DNA of 56,554 nt from Actinomycetota bacterium (GCA_005787345.1 SYBH01000162.1:1-56554); one strand, 5' to 3'; numbered from the stretch's first letter, positions 43,814 to 52,938 are shown. Notes: generated by a model from the letters alone, not told the origin. Numbers and translations: made by a program.

Positions 43814-46387
43814 ATGAATCCGATGACTGCGAACGAGTTGCGTCGTGCCTTCACCTCGTTCTTCGAGGCCCGAGGCCACACGATTGTTCCCTCGGCCAGC
43901 CTCATCCCACATGATCCTGACCTCCTTTTCACCGTTGCTGGCATGGTGCCGTTCAAGCCGTACTTCCTTGGTGAGCAGCAACCGCCGTTCAATCGGGCCA
44001 CCACGGTGCAGAAGTGTGTTCGAGCTGGCGGTAAGGATTCCGATCTTGAAGAAGTCGGTCGTGATGCCCGACACCTTTCGTTCTTCGAAATGCTCGGCAA
44101 TTTCTCCTTTGGCGCCTATTTCAAGCACGAAGCCATCCCGATGGCTTGGGACATGGTCACCAACCTGTTTGGGATCGATCCTGAACTCCTTTGGGTGACC
44201 TGCCATCTGACCGACCAGGAAGCGGCCGATATTTGGCGCGACGAGGTCGGTGTGCATCCCGACCGCATTCAATTCCTCGATGCCGACAACTGGTGGGGCC
44301 CTCCCGGCGGTCCCCCCGGTCCGTGCGGTCCCTGCTCGGAGATTTACGTCGACAAGGGTGCGGCATATGGCCCCGAGGGTGGGCCCGCATCGGGTAGCGA
44401 CGAACGGTTCCTTGAAATCTGGAATCTCGTGTTTATGCAGTTCGCTCGCGATACCGATGGCCACGACACCGAGTTGCCAAAGAAGAACATTGATACCGGC
44501 GCTGGTCTCGAACGAATCCTCGGAGTACTCCAGGGTGTCGATTCTGTTTTTGAAACCGATGTGCTTGCACCGCTCGTAGAAACCGCGCAACGAGTCACGA
44601 ATACCCGACTCGGCGCGGGGGAGCGTTCCGATATTTCGCTGCGGATTCTCGCTGAGCACGCTCGCACCATGAGTTTCCTCGTGAGCGACGGTGTGTTCCC
44701 CTCCCATGAAGGTCGCGGCTATGTGCTACGCCGGATCATTCGTCGCGCCGTACGCGAGGCGTACTTGCTTGACGTCGCTGATCTCGTCACTCCGACGCTC
44801 GTCGATACGACGGTCGAAGTAATGGGCGAGGCCTATCCCGATCTCGTGAAGCAGCAAGATTTCGTTCGCACGGTTGTGGCCCGCGAAGAGGAACGATTCC
44901 GGGCAACGCTCAAATCCGGCACGGCATTGCTCGACACAGAACTCGATCGTCTCGGTCCAGGCGCAACCATCGGCGGCTCTGTCGCATTCCTTCTTCACGA
45001 TACGCATGGTTTCCCACTCGAACTCACTCGCGAAATCGCGCTCGAGCGAGGCCACGATGTCGACGAGGACGGCTTCGCAACCGAAATGGCCGAACAGCGC
45101 CAACGGGCCAAAGATGCCCGTAAGGGTGGGGGCGGTGAAAGCGTCGAAGTATTCGCTACCGTTTCGGCGGAACACGGTCCTACACACTTCCTCGGCGAGG
45201 ATTCCTACGCCATCGATGCAAATGTTCTTGCGGTTACTGATGATTCAATCGTTCTCGACCACACGCCGTTTTATGCAGAATCGGGCGGTCAGGTTGGCGA
45301 CACCGGTGTGATCACCTCGCCGACTGGTCGTGCTCGAATCGTTGAAACGGTCTACGGAGCGCCCGGTGTTGTGCGTCACCGCTTTGAGGTTCTTGAAGGC
45401 GACATCGAAGTGGGTCAAACCGTGACTGCGGTTATCGACGGTGAACGTCGCGATGCCATCAAGCGCAATCACACCGCAACGCACCTTCTCCACTGGGCAT
45501 TGCGTGAAACACTTGGCGACCATGTGAAACAGCAAGGTTCACTTGTTGGTCCGGACCGTCTTCGTTTCGACTTCTCTCACTACGAAGCATTGAGTGACGA
45601 TGAAATTTTCGCCATCGAAGACCTCGTTGCCGCTGACATTCTCGCTAACTCTCCAGCTCGTCATTACGAAACGACGAAAGACAAAGCGGAAGAAATAGGT
45701 GCCATTGCGTTCTTTGGTGACAAGTACGGCGATGTCGTTAAGGTTCTCGAAGCTGGCCCGCATTCAACGGAGCTGTGCGGCGGTACGCATGTCAAAGCAC
45801 TTGGCGATATTGGCCCGGTAAAGATCATCAGCGAAGCCTCTATCGGTTCGAACATTCGACGAATCGAAGCAGTTTCGGGCATGGGTCCTCTTGAACGACT
45901 TCGTGAGGACGAGCGACGCATCAAGGCCGCGGCCGATGCCATGGGTGTTGCCACCGACGAACTCGTCGACGCCGTCGAACGCCGTGTTGCCGAAGTGAAA
46001 GACCTTCGCACTCGAATCCGCGACCTTGAACGAGAGGCCGCTGCAGGTCGTTCTGGTGAACTCGCCGAACAAGCCGTCGACGGCATTGTCATCGCTCGTG
46101 TCGACGGACTCGACCGCGACGGAGTTCGCGACCTCGCTGTTGCCGTGCGTGACCGCGCCGGCATCAAGGCCGTTGTTCTCGGTACCGCACCGGAAGGCGG
46201 TGGCGTCACCATCGTCGCTGCAGTTGCTGCTGACTCCGGTCTTAACGCATCCGAACTCATCGCTGATGCGGCCAAGAAGGTCAAAGGTGGCGGCGGTAAG
46301 AGCGCCGATCTGGCGGTTGCCGGAGGCAAAGATCCCGAAGCACTCGACGAGGCCCTCGAACTTGTTCGGGCGGCGGTGCGCTCCTAG
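43814..46387 (+). CDS. alaS: Alanine-tRNA ligase
   Basis: 857 residues, class II AlaRS. The N-terminal catalytic core has TANELRRAFTSFFEARGH, the motif 2 area KCVRAGGKDSDLEEVGRDARHLSFFEMLGNFSFG and GPCGPCSEIYVD. The editing domain contains HTATHLLHW near residue 553 and CGGTH near 655, which together form its zinc site. The C-terminal Gly-rich DHHA1-type segment includes GGGGKSADLAVAGGK. It charges tRNA-Ala and hydrolyses mischarged Ser and Gly. Its TAG stop overlaps the GTG start of ruvX. It is the first gene of the conserved alaS-ruvX-mltG-aroE run. Confidence 0.97.
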   Translation: MNPMTANELRRAFTSFFEARGHTIVPSASLIPHDPDLLFTVAGMVPFKPYFLGEQQPPFNRATTVQKCVRAGGKDSDLEEVGRDARHLSFFEMLGNFSFGAYFKHEAIPMAWDMVTNLFGIDPELLWVTCHLTDQEAADIWRDEVGVHPDRIQFLDADNWWGPPGGPPGPCGPCSEIYVDKGAAYGPEGGPASGSDERFLEIWNLVFMQFARDTDGHDTELPKKNIDTGAGLERILGVLQGVDSVFETDVLAPLVETAQRVTNTRLGAGERSDISLRILAEHARTMSFLVSDGVFPSHEGRGYVLRRIIRRAVREAYLLDVADLVTPTLVDTTVEVMGEAYPDLVKQQDFVRTVVAREEERFRATLKSGTALLDTELDRLGPGATIGGSVAFLLHDTHGFPLELTREIALERGHDVDEDGFATEMAEQRQRAKDARKGGGGESVEVFATVSAEHGPTHFLGEDSYAIDANVLAVTDDSIVLDHTPFYAESGGQVGDTGVITSPTGRARIVETVYGAPGVVRHRFEVLEGDIEVGQTVTAVIDGERRDAIKRNHTATHLLHWALRETLGDHVKQQGSLVGPDRLRFDFSHYEALSDDEIFAIEDLVAADILANSPARHYETTKDKAEEIGAIAFFGDKYGDVVKVLEAGPHSTELCGGTHVKALGDIGPVKIISEASIGSNIRRIEAVSGMGPLERLREDERRIKAAADAMGVATDELVDAVERRVAEVKDLRTRIRDLEREAAAGRSGELAEQAVDGIVIARVDGLDRDGVRDLAVAVRDRAGIKAVVLGTAPEGGGVTIVAAVAADSGLNASELIADAAKKVKGGGGKSADLAVAGGKDPEALDEALELVRAAVRS

Positions 46388-46809
46388 TGCGAGCCCTTGG
46401 CATCGATTTTGGCGAGCGGCGCATCGGTATTGCGCTTTCGTCCGGATCGGTGGCGTCCCCAATAGAAACGGTGCAACGGTCTGGTGACCGCTCGGCCGAT
46501 CACCGCAAAATCTTGGGCATTGCTGCCGAATGGGAGGTCGACACCCTCGTGGTGGGCCTGCCCCTTTCGCTCGATGGTTCGGAAGGGCCCGCAGCCCTAT
46601 TGGTGCGCTCTGAGATTGAAGAACTGGTCGCGGCGACATCACTGCCGGTCGTTCCCTACGATGAGCGACTCACCACGGTGACGGCCACCCGCCTACTTCA
46701 GGAGGGTGAGGTGTCGGGACGTTCCCAGCGCCAAATGGTCGATCAAGTCGCCGCTGCGGTGATGCTGCAGGCTTGGCTCGACAGCCGTGCTGCGCAATCC
46801 GATTCCTAA
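46387..46809 (+). CDS. ruvX: Putative pre-16S rRNA nuclease RuvX/YqgF
   Basis: 140 residues, RNase H-like fold of the YqgF family, needed for 16S rRNA 5' maturation in E. coli. The start RALGIDFGERRIGIALS carries the first catalytic Asp, VVGLPLSLDGSEG the middle motif, and YDERLTTVTA plus VDQVAAAVMLQAWLD the C-terminal acidic residues. GTG overlaps the alaS stop (TAGTG), indicating coupling. Confidence 0.94.
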   Translation: MRALGIDFGERRIGIALSSGSVASPIETVQRSGDRSADHRKILGIAAEWEVDTLVVGLPLSLDGSEGPAALLVRSEIEELVAATSLPVVPYDERLTTVTATRLLQEGEVSGRSQRQMVDQVAAAVMLQAWLDSRAAQSDS

Positions 46810-46830
46810 CTACGACACACAGAGCGAGCC

Positions 46831-48087
46831 GTGCCCGAACAACCAGATCCGTTCGAACTTTTCGGGCTCGAGCCCTCAACGCCGCAGGCTCCATCGGCGC
46901 CGCCTTCTCCGGCGAGGCCTTCGTCATCGACAGAGACACCGGTACCTCGGTCTGTGCCTGCAGCCGCTTCTTCTCCAACTGCAGCAAACAATGGCGGCGA
47001 CGGCGATTTCGTCGCCGTGAAAGGTGGCAGTGGAAGCGGCGGAGGCGGTCGATGGGCACTGCTCATCGGCGTGCCGCTGATCGTCATCGCACTTTTTATT
47101 GCGGCCGCTGGCTTTTGGGTCAGAGGCAAGATTGATCCAGGTCCACCGGGCGAAGAAGTCGAATTCAGCATCGCAAAGGGCGCGACGACCTCACAGATCG
47201 CGACATCGCTTGCAGAGAAGAAGATTGTTTCGAGCGCGACGGTTTTCGAGTGGTACGTCAAATGGAAGGGCGGCGATCCTTTTCAGGCCGGCAAGTATGA
47301 GGGTCTGCGCGTGAACAGTCCCATGGGCGAGGTCGTCGACATCCTGAAAGCGGGTCCGCCTCCGCCGACAACGGTTTCATTCCTTGTTCGTGAAGGCTTA
47401 TGGGTTTCGGAGTTTAAGAAACTCGCGCTCGAAAAGTTCCCCACGATGGATCCAGCAGCGCTTGATGCTGCATTGACGAATACACATCCGGCGTTGCAAC
47501 CTGCGGTTTCTTCGAACATCGAAGGGTTCCTTTTTCCTGCAACGTATGAAATTGCGCAACAAGACGTTGGGAACGCTCAGAAGCTGATTGATCAGATGGT
47601 CGCGGCGTTCGATCGCGTCTCTAAGGCCGAAGGTCTTCCCGATGCAACCGCCAAGCTGAAGGGAGTCGCCGGAACGAAGTCCATCTCGCCCTATGAAGCG
47701 CTCATCGTTGCGTCACTTGTGGAGTCGGAAGCGAAGGTTGACGAGGATCGAGCCAAGATCGCTCGAGTGATTTATAACCGTCTCGCGGTTGGCGAAACAC
47801 TTGGTATCGATGCTTCGGTGCTCTATGCCCTTCAACAGCGAAAGACGAATCTCACCAACACCGACCTGAGGGTCGATTCTCCCTATAACACGCGTTTGAA
47901 GAAGGGTCTTCCGCCAGCTCCGATCAATTCGCCGGGCCAAGACTCAATAAACGCTGCGTTGAATCCCGCTCCAGGTGATTGGCTGTTCTATGTGCTTACT
48001 GACAAAGACGGTCGTCATTACTTCACCGACACCCTGTCTGACTTCAACCGAGCCGTGGCCGATGCGAAAGCTCGCGGGGTTTTCTGA
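46831..48087 (+). CDS. mltG: Endolytic peptidoglycan transglycosylase MltG
   Basis: 418 residues. A Pro/Ser-rich cytoplasmic N-terminus (about 1-65) is followed by one membrane helix (about 71-92, WALLIGVPLIVIALFIAAAG) and an extracytoplasmic YceG domain. A LysM-like part begins EVEFSIAKGATTSQIATSL. The catalytic region includes the glutamate in ASLVESEAKVDED near residue 296, IARVIYNRL, and SPYNTRLKKGLPPAPINSPG. MltG cuts nascent glycan strands and is thought to set their length. The GTG start is 21 nt after ruvX; the stop overlaps the aroE start (TGATG). Confidence 0.95.
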   Translation: MPEQPDPFELFGLEPSTPQAPSAPPSPARPSSSTETPVPRSVPAAASSPTAANNGGDGDFVAVKGGSGSGGGGRWALLIGVPLIVIALFIAAAGFWVRGKIDPGPPGEEVEFSIAKGATTSQIATSLAEKKIVSSATVFEWYVKWKGGDPFQAGKYEGLRVNSPMGEVVDILKAGPPPPTTVSFLVREGLWVSEFKKLALEKFPTMDPAALDAALTNTHPALQPAVSSNIEGFLFPATYEIAQQDVGNAQKLIDQMVAAFDRVSKAEGLPDATAKLKGVAGTKSISPYEALIVASLVESEAKVDEDRAKIARVIYNRLAVGETLGIDASVLYALQQRKTNLTNTDLRVDSPYNTRLKKGLPPAPINSPGQDSINAALNPAPGDWLFYVLTDKDGRHYFTDTLSDFNRAVADAKARGVF

Positions 48088-48929
48088 TGTCGCCAACTGG
48101 TGCCACTCGATTAGCGGCAGTCATTGGCGATCCCGTTCGTCATTCGCTTTCGCCAACTCTGATGAACGCTGCGTTCGAGGCTGCTGGGCTCGACTGGAGC
48201 TATGTCGCTCTCGAAGTAGCTTCAGCAGGACTGCCGGATGCATTCGCTGGGGTCCGCGCTCTGGGTATCGCAGGTCTGTCCATCACAATGCCGCACAAAG
48301 AAAGTGCCGCGGCATGTGCCGATCAACTGTCGCCGACAGCAGAGCGCCTCGGCGCGGTGAATTGCATTGTGAATCACGGGGGACTGCTCACCGGCCACAA
48401 TACCGACGGTGAAGGATTTATTCGTTCGCTGCAGCACGGGTTTTCTTTTGATCCGAGCGGAAAGCGTTGCGTGGTTCTAGGAGCTGGTGGTTCTGCTCGC
48501 GCAATCATCCTCGCTCTGTCCGATGCAGGCGCGTCTGAAATCGTCGTCGTGAATCGCACATTGGGCCGAGCTGAGCGCGCCGCGGCACTTGCGGGCGATC
48601 GTGGAGAGGTTGTCGCTCTCGAGGGTGCACATTCGGATCTCGCCGACGCTGACCTTGTCGTAAATGCGACTTCTGTCGGTATGGGCGACCCTGGAGCAAC
48701 TGATGTTCCCTTCGATGCATCGATACTGCACGAAGGTCAGATCTTGGTCGACATCGTCTACAAGCCTCTCGAGACTCCGCTGATCGCAACTGCGCGCGCC
48801 CAAGGTGCTTCTGTTGCCAATGGTGTCGCAATGCTCGCTCACCAAGCCGCAGTGCAGTTCGAACTCTGGACCGGAGTTGATGCTCCTATCGATGTGATGC
48901 TGGCCTCTGTGGCCAGCCAATTGGACTGA
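48087..48929 (+). CDS. aroE: Shikimate dehydrogenase AroE
   Basis: 280 residues. The shikimate-binding part shows GDPVRHSLSPTLMNAAFEAAG and ITMPHKESAA; the NADP-binding part has LGAGGSARAIILAL and NRTLGRAERAA. It reduces 3-dehydroshikimate to shikimate. The ATG overlaps the mltG stop. aroC, aroK, aroB and aroQ lie 0.75 kb downstream beyond a prepilin peptidase gene, so the window encodes five shikimate-pathway enzymes. Confidence 0.95.
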   Translation: MSPTGATRLAAVIGDPVRHSLSPTLMNAAFEAAGLDWSYVALEVASAGLPDAFAGVRALGIAGLSITMPHKESAAACADQLSPTAERLGAVNCIVNHGGLLTGHNTDGEGFIRSLQHGFSFDPSGKRCVVLGAGGSARAIILALSDAGASEIVVVNRTLGRAERAAALAGDRGEVVALEGAHSDLADADLVVNATSVGMGDPGATDVPFDASILHEGQILVDIVYKPLETPLIATARAQGASVANGVAMLAHQAAVQFELWTGVDAPIDVMLASVASQLD

Positions 48930-48937
48930 GTGCAGCG

Positions 48938-49624
48938 ATGGACACGATCCGACTTCTCGTGTGCATCGCTCTCGCTCTTCCATGCGGTGTTCTGATCTCA
49001 AGATTGTCCGCGACCTTCGTTACCGAACGCCCGCTCTTTCAGCCTTCGGAGAGTCCTCGAGTTTCTCAACGAACGATCGTGCTTGGGTCTGTCACGCTTG
49101 TCACGTTTGTTCTCTTGGGATGGCGATTCGCAGATGCATCGTGGCTTGAGCTCCTCGCTTACCTCGCTGGCTTCGCAGCGTTACTTCTAGCGAGCGCCAT
49201 CGATTTCACCGAATACCGACTTCCTGACGTTGTTGTGTTGCCCACGCTGGCGATCGGACTCCTCCTCGTGGCCATCGTGTCGGTGAGCGATGGGGACAGC
49301 GCTCGAGCCCGTTACGCGGTTCTCGGGGCCGTCATCGCATTCGGTGTTCTACTCATCGCCCACTTGATCTCGCCCCAAGGCATGGGTTTCGGGGACGTGA
49401 AGTTCGCAGCAGTCCTCGGGCTGATGGCCGGTTTCCAAGCGGGGTCGTCTCTCGACGTGGTCATCGTTGTGTTGTGGGTTTTCCTTATCGGGTTCGCGTG
49501 CGGCGCTCTCGGAGGGATCGCTCTGCTCGTTGTCCGCGGACGCAACCAACCGTTCCCGTTTGGTCCGTTTTTGGCGGTGGGAACGTTCGTGACTGTCCTG
49601 GCAAGTCGCGCGCTCGTGGGCTGA
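48938..49624 (+). CDS. Prepilin peptidase (A24 family), single-domain
   Basis: 228 residues with about six to seven membrane helices. The two A24 aspartates are visible in AIDFTEYRLPD near residue 88 and GMGFGDVK near residue 150. The cysteine-rich N-methylation domain of PilD is lacking, as in archaeal-type and many actinobacterial forms. It cleaves leader peptides of type IV pilin-like proteins at the membrane. It starts 9 nt after aroE, and M. tuberculosis has a similar gene in the same place. No pilin genes are in the window. Confidence 0.88.
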   Translation: MDTIRLLVCIALALPCGVLISRLSATFVTERPLFQPSESPRVSQRTIVLGSVTLVTFVLLGWRFADASWLELLAYLAGFAALLLASAIDFTEYRLPDVVVLPTLAIGLLLVAIVSVSDGDSARARYAVLGAVIAFGVLLIAHLISPQGMGFGDVKFAAVLGLMAGFQAGSSLDVVIVVLWVFLIGFACGALGGIALLVVRGRNQPFPFGPFLAVGTFVTVLASRALVG

Positions 49625-49671
49625 ATCGAGCGTTTGGGGAAACTGGCTCGGGGGAGGGCAGTAACCGCCGG

Positions 49672-49677
49672 TAGATT
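49672..49677 (+). promoter_or_regulatory. Putative -10 box (TAGATT) for aroC
   Basis: TAGATT is followed by 6 nt and the aroC GTG at 49684, identical in hexamer and spacing to the giant gene. It likely drives the aroC-K-B-Q-pepQ run. Confidence 0.45.
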
Positions 49678-49683
49678 GGTCTG

Positions 49684-50949
49684 GTGCTTCGTTATCTGAC
49701 CGCCGGTGAATCCCATGGCAAGGCCCTCGTCGTCATTATCGAGGGGCTTCCGTCTGGTTTGCCCATCACTGTCGACCAAATTGGAAATGAGCTGGCTCGT
49801 CGCCGACTCGGCTTTGGTCGTGGCCCCCGAATGAAGTTTGAGGCTGACGAGGTCACCATCCTTGCTGGCGTTCGTCATGGGGTCACCCTCGGATCTCCGG
49901 TTGCCATCGAGATTGGCAATAGCGAGTGGGAAAAAAAGTGGACCGAAGAGATGTCGCCCCATCCCGGGCAAACCTCTCAGAAACTCACCACACCGCGTCC
50001 GGGTCATGCTGACCTCACAGGTATGCAGAAGTACGCGTTCGACGACGCCCGAAATGTTCTTGAGCGCGCGTCGGCCCGCGAGACCGCGGCCCGCGTTGCC
50101 GCAGGTGCGGTTGCGAAAGCGCTCCTTTCTCATGTGGGGACCGAAGTTGGTTCTCACGTCATTGCCCTTGGCCCAGTACGTGCGTCGACGACCTCTCGGC
50201 CTGAAGCAGGCGGATTCGCGCCGGTCGACGACTCCGAGGTTCGTTGTCTCGATGCTGCTGCCGAAACCTCGATGATTGCCGAGATCAAAGCCGCGCAGAA
50301 GGCGGGCGACTCTCTCGGCGGTGTCGTTGAAGTCGTTGCCCATGGCGTTCCCCTCGGTCTTGGTAGTCATGTGCATTGGGATCGTCGTCTCGACGGCCTT
50401 CTCGCTCAAGCGCTCCTTTCAATTCAAGCGGTGAAGGGCGTTGAAATAGGCGACGGTTTCGATGTCGCTAGCCGGCCTGGTTCCGAAGCGCACGATCCCA
50501 TCGTCTGGGACGAAGCCGCTTCGACCTATCGCCGAACCAGCGCGAACGCTGGTGGCATCGAGGGTGGAATGTCGACTGGTGAAGTCCTTGTTGCGCATGT
50601 CGCAATGAAGCCGCTTGCCACGCTCAACCGTCCAGTGCTCGCCACAGTTGATACAGCCACCAAAGAAGCGGGTGTGTCGTTCCGTGAACGCACTGACGTC
50701 ACCGCAGTGCCGGCCATGGGTGTTGTCGCCGAAGCAATGGCCGCACTTGTGTTGGCCAGCGAATGCCTCCGCAAGTTTGGTGGCGATTCATTGCAAGAAT
50801 TTGTTCGAAACCACGACACGTTCATCGCTCAAGTTCGTGAACAAACCGCGCGTATCGACACCGACTCGGCGCTTGATCCCGAGGCGACTCCGCTCAATTG
50901 GGACGCTGGTCAGGCGTTCGCCGACGGCGCCGACGCGCCCAAACCGTGA
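49684..50949 (+). CDS. aroC: Chorismate synthase AroC
   Basis: 421 residues. It begins LRYLTAGESHGKALVVIIEGLPSG, the family start signature. Other landmarks are RRRLGFGRGPRMKFE, TPRPGHADLTGMQKY, RASARETAARVAAGA, and the C-terminal region ATVDTATKEAG and FRERTDVTAVPAMGVVAE. It converts EPSP to chorismate using reduced FMN. Its TGA overlaps the aroK GTG. It is the first gene of a tightly overlapping shikimate cluster. Confidence 0.97.
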   Translation: MLRYLTAGESHGKALVVIIEGLPSGLPITVDQIGNELARRRLGFGRGPRMKFEADEVTILAGVRHGVTLGSPVAIEIGNSEWEKKWTEEMSPHPGQTSQKLTTPRPGHADLTGMQKYAFDDARNVLERASARETAARVAAGAVAKALLSHVGTEVGSHVIALGPVRASTTSRPEAGGFAPVDDSEVRCLDAAAETSMIAEIKAAQKAGDSLGGVVEVVAHGVPLGLGSHVHWDRRLDGLLAQALLSIQAVKGVEIGDGFDVASRPGSEAHDPIVWDEAASTYRRTSANAGGIEGGMSTGEVLVAHVAMKPLATLNRPVLATVDTATKEAGVSFRERTDVTAVPAMGVVAEAMAALVLASECLRKFGGDSLQEFVRNHDTFIAQVREQTARIDTDSALDPEATPLNWDAGQAFADGADAPKP

Positions 50950-51482
50950 ACTCCGCCTCATCTCATCCGGCTCACATTGTGCTGATCGGGATGATGGGCG
51001 TGGGTAAATCCACTGTTGGGCGTCGCGTCGCCAAAGAACTTTCTCGGCCATTTGTTGATTCCGACGACGAGGTCGTCGCTCGTACTGGGCGTGCTGTCGC
51101 AGAGATTTTTGCGACCGATGGCGAGTCCGCGTTTCGCGACATCGAGGCCGAAGTCATGGCCGACCTACTGGCTTCTCCCGCTCCATCAGTGATCGCCGCC
51201 GCCGGAGGATCAGTGCTGAATTCTTCGACCCGAGCTCGCCTTCGCGAGTCAGGCACGGTGGTCTGGATGCGCGCGCCTGTCGATGTGTTGGTCGGCCGCA
51301 CCTCGCGCGGAACCCACCGTCCCGCACTTGCGAACGACCCCCGGGCAACATTGACGCAAATGGAAACCGATCGTGAAGCGCTCTATGGCGAAGTTGCTGA
51401 CATCACAGTCGATTGCACGGCGCCGATCGCCGCTGTAGTCGGAACCATTGTTCGCTGCGTGAACGAGGTCGATGCTCAATGA
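50946..51482 (+). CDS. aroK: Shikimate kinase AroK
   Basis: 178 residues from GTG 50946, which overlaps the aroC stop (GTGA). Walker A is GMMGVGKSTVGR near residue 15, the shikimate-binding Asp lies in DSDDEVVARTG, the Arg in ESAFRDIEAEV, and AAGGSVLN supplies the GG motif. The lid contains RGTHRPAL. It phosphorylates shikimate with ATP. An in-frame ATG at 50898 lies within aroC and would add 16 non-family residues, so it is not used. aroB overlaps its stop. Confidence 0.95.
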   Translation: MNSASSHPAHIVLIGMMGVGKSTVGRRVAKELSRPFVDSDDEVVARTGRAVAEIFATDGESAFRDIEAEVMADLLASPAPSVIAAAGGSVLNSSTRARLRESGTVVWMRAPVDVLVGRTSRGTHRPALANDPRATLTQMETDREALYGEVADITVDCTAPIAAVVGTIVRCVNEVDAQ

Positions 51483-52495
51483 TTGTTATTCCCGTTCACC
51501 TTGCTGATCGTTCCTATGAAGTTCTCGTTGGTGATGGCGTTCGCTCTGAACTTTCACGAGTGATTCCCGATCGGGCGAAGCGTGTCGCGATCGTCACCCA
51601 AGAAGGTCTCGGTATCGAGGTCGATCCCGGACGCGAACACAAGGTGTTCTCGATGGGCGATGGCGAACAGTCGAAATCAATGGCCACCGTCGAGTCGCTT
51701 TGTCGGCAATTTGCCCAGTGGGGCCTGACTCGCGCCGATTGCGTCGTTGCTGTCGGTGGAGGAATCGTTACCGATACTGCCGGATACGCCGCAGCCTCGT
51801 ACCACCGCGGCGTTCCGGTTGTACACGTGTCAACCACGCTTGTGGGCCAGGTCGATGCAGCCATTGGCGGCAAGACCGGTGTGAATATTCCTGAAGGCAA
51901 AAATCTGATTGGCGCCTATTGGCAGCCATCGGGAGTTGTCTGCGATACCGGGTTGTTGTCGACGTTGCCTCCGCGTGAGTACCGCTGCGGACTCGGCGAA
52001 ATAGCGAAGTACCACTTCCTCGGTGGTGAAGGCATCGACGCATTGCCAATCGACGAACAGGTCGCGGCATGTGTCGCTATCAAGGCTGCCGTTGTGGCAA
52101 GCGATGAACGAGAGGGCGGCGCTCGCGCAACGCTCAACTATGGGCATACCTTGGCTCATGCCATCGAAATCGCCGGCGATCACGATCTCCGCCACGGTGA
52201 AGCAGTCGCAATAGGCCTGATCTTCGCAGCGGAACTGGCTTTGCGTTTGGGCCGCATCGATGCCGATCGTGTCGCTGAACACCGCCGTGTCGTAGGCGCC
52301 TATGACTTGCCGCTCACCCTTCCCATTGGTCTTGAAAATTCTCAACTCATTGCGCTTATGGGTCGAGACAAAAAAGCTCTTGATGGAATCACCTTCGTTC
52401 TCGACGGTCCCAACGGAGTTGAATCAGTGACCGGAGTCGACGTTGCGATTATCGAAGACTCAATCAATGCGATCCGAATCGAAGGAGACCGCTGA
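51479..52495 (+). CDS. aroB: 3-dehydroquinate synthase AroB
   Basis: 338 residues from ATG 51479, overlapping the aroK stop (ATGA). The NAD-binding and active-site landmarks are VAVGGGIVTDTAGYAA, HVSTTLVGQVDAAIGGKTGVN, KNLIGAYWQP and the zinc-site histidines in LNYGHTLAHAIE and RHGEAVAIG. It cyclises DAHP to 3-dehydroquinate. The upstream in-frame codon at 51413 lies within aroK and is rejected. Its TGA overlaps the aroQ ATG. Confidence 0.96.
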   Translation: MIVIPVHLADRSYEVLVGDGVRSELSRVIPDRAKRVAIVTQEGLGIEVDPGREHKVFSMGDGEQSKSMATVESLCRQFAQWGLTRADCVVAVGGGIVTDTAGYAAASYHRGVPVVHVSTTLVGQVDAAIGGKTGVNIPEGKNLIGAYWQPSGVVCDTGLLSTLPPREYRCGLGEIAKYHFLGGEGIDALPIDEQVAACVAIKAAVVASDEREGGARATLNYGHTLAHAIEIAGDHDLRHGEAVAIGLIFAAELALRLGRIDADRVAEHRRVVGAYDLPLTLPIGLENSQLIALMGRDKKALDGITFVLDGPNGVESVTGVDVAIIEDSINAIRIEGDR

Positions 52496-52938
52496 TGTCG
52501 AACGCTCCCATTGTCCTGTTGCTTTCTGGGGTGAACCTCAATCTTCTTGGCGACCGAGAGCCCGAGATTTATGGCACCGCAACCTTGGCCGACCATGTTG
52601 CGACAGCAACCACTGCCGCGTCGGCGCATGGGCTCACAATTGAGCACTTGCAGTCCAACGCCGAGTCCGAACTCGTCGACGCCATCCATGGAGCGCGTCG
52701 TCGTTGCGCAGCAATCATTTTCAACCCAGGTGCGTTCACTCACTACGCATGGTCGCTTCACGACGCGCTTGCAGCATTCGAAGGCCCAATCATTGAACTG
52801 CATCTTTCGAACCCGGCAGCGCGCGAGGAATGGCGCAAGACCTCGGTGGTTGCCCCGGTGGCAACTGGAACCATCGCTGGCTTTGGTGGCGACGGTTACC
52901 GCCTCGCCGTCGACGCCGTGGCAACCCTGCTGAAGTGA
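52495..52938 (+). CDS. aroQ: Type II 3-dehydroquinate dehydratase AroQ
   Basis: 147 residues, the size of a type II dehydroquinase subunit; the family forms dodecamers. The N-terminal active-site motif reads SGVNLNLLGDREPEIYG; most family members have NGPNLNLLG, so the first positions vary. Also seen are NPGAFTHYAWSLHDAL and PIIELHLSNP, with the catalytic Tyr and His in their usual places. Overlaps link it to aroB upstream (TGATG) and pepQ downstream (GTGA). Confidence 0.94.
   Translation: MSNAPIVLLLSGVNLNLLGDREPEIYGTATLADHVATATTAASAHGLTIEHLQSNAESELVDAIHGARRRCAAIIFNPGAFTHYAWSLHDALAAFEGPIIELHLSNPAAREEWRKTSVVAPVATGTIAGFGGDGYRLAVDAVATLLK

Noticed and set aside
43775-44707. 310-codon minus-strand ORF opposite alaS
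   Set aside because: Antisense shadow of the AlaRS catalytic domain.
51413-51478. Longer N-terminus for aroB from 51413
   Set aside because: It lies within aroK; ATG 51479 overlaps the aroK stop and gives the normal AroB start.
52830-52934. Longer N-terminus for pepQ from ATG 52830
   Set aside because: It lies within aroQ and adds Arg/Gly-rich non-family residues; the GTG overlapping the aroQ stop is a better start.
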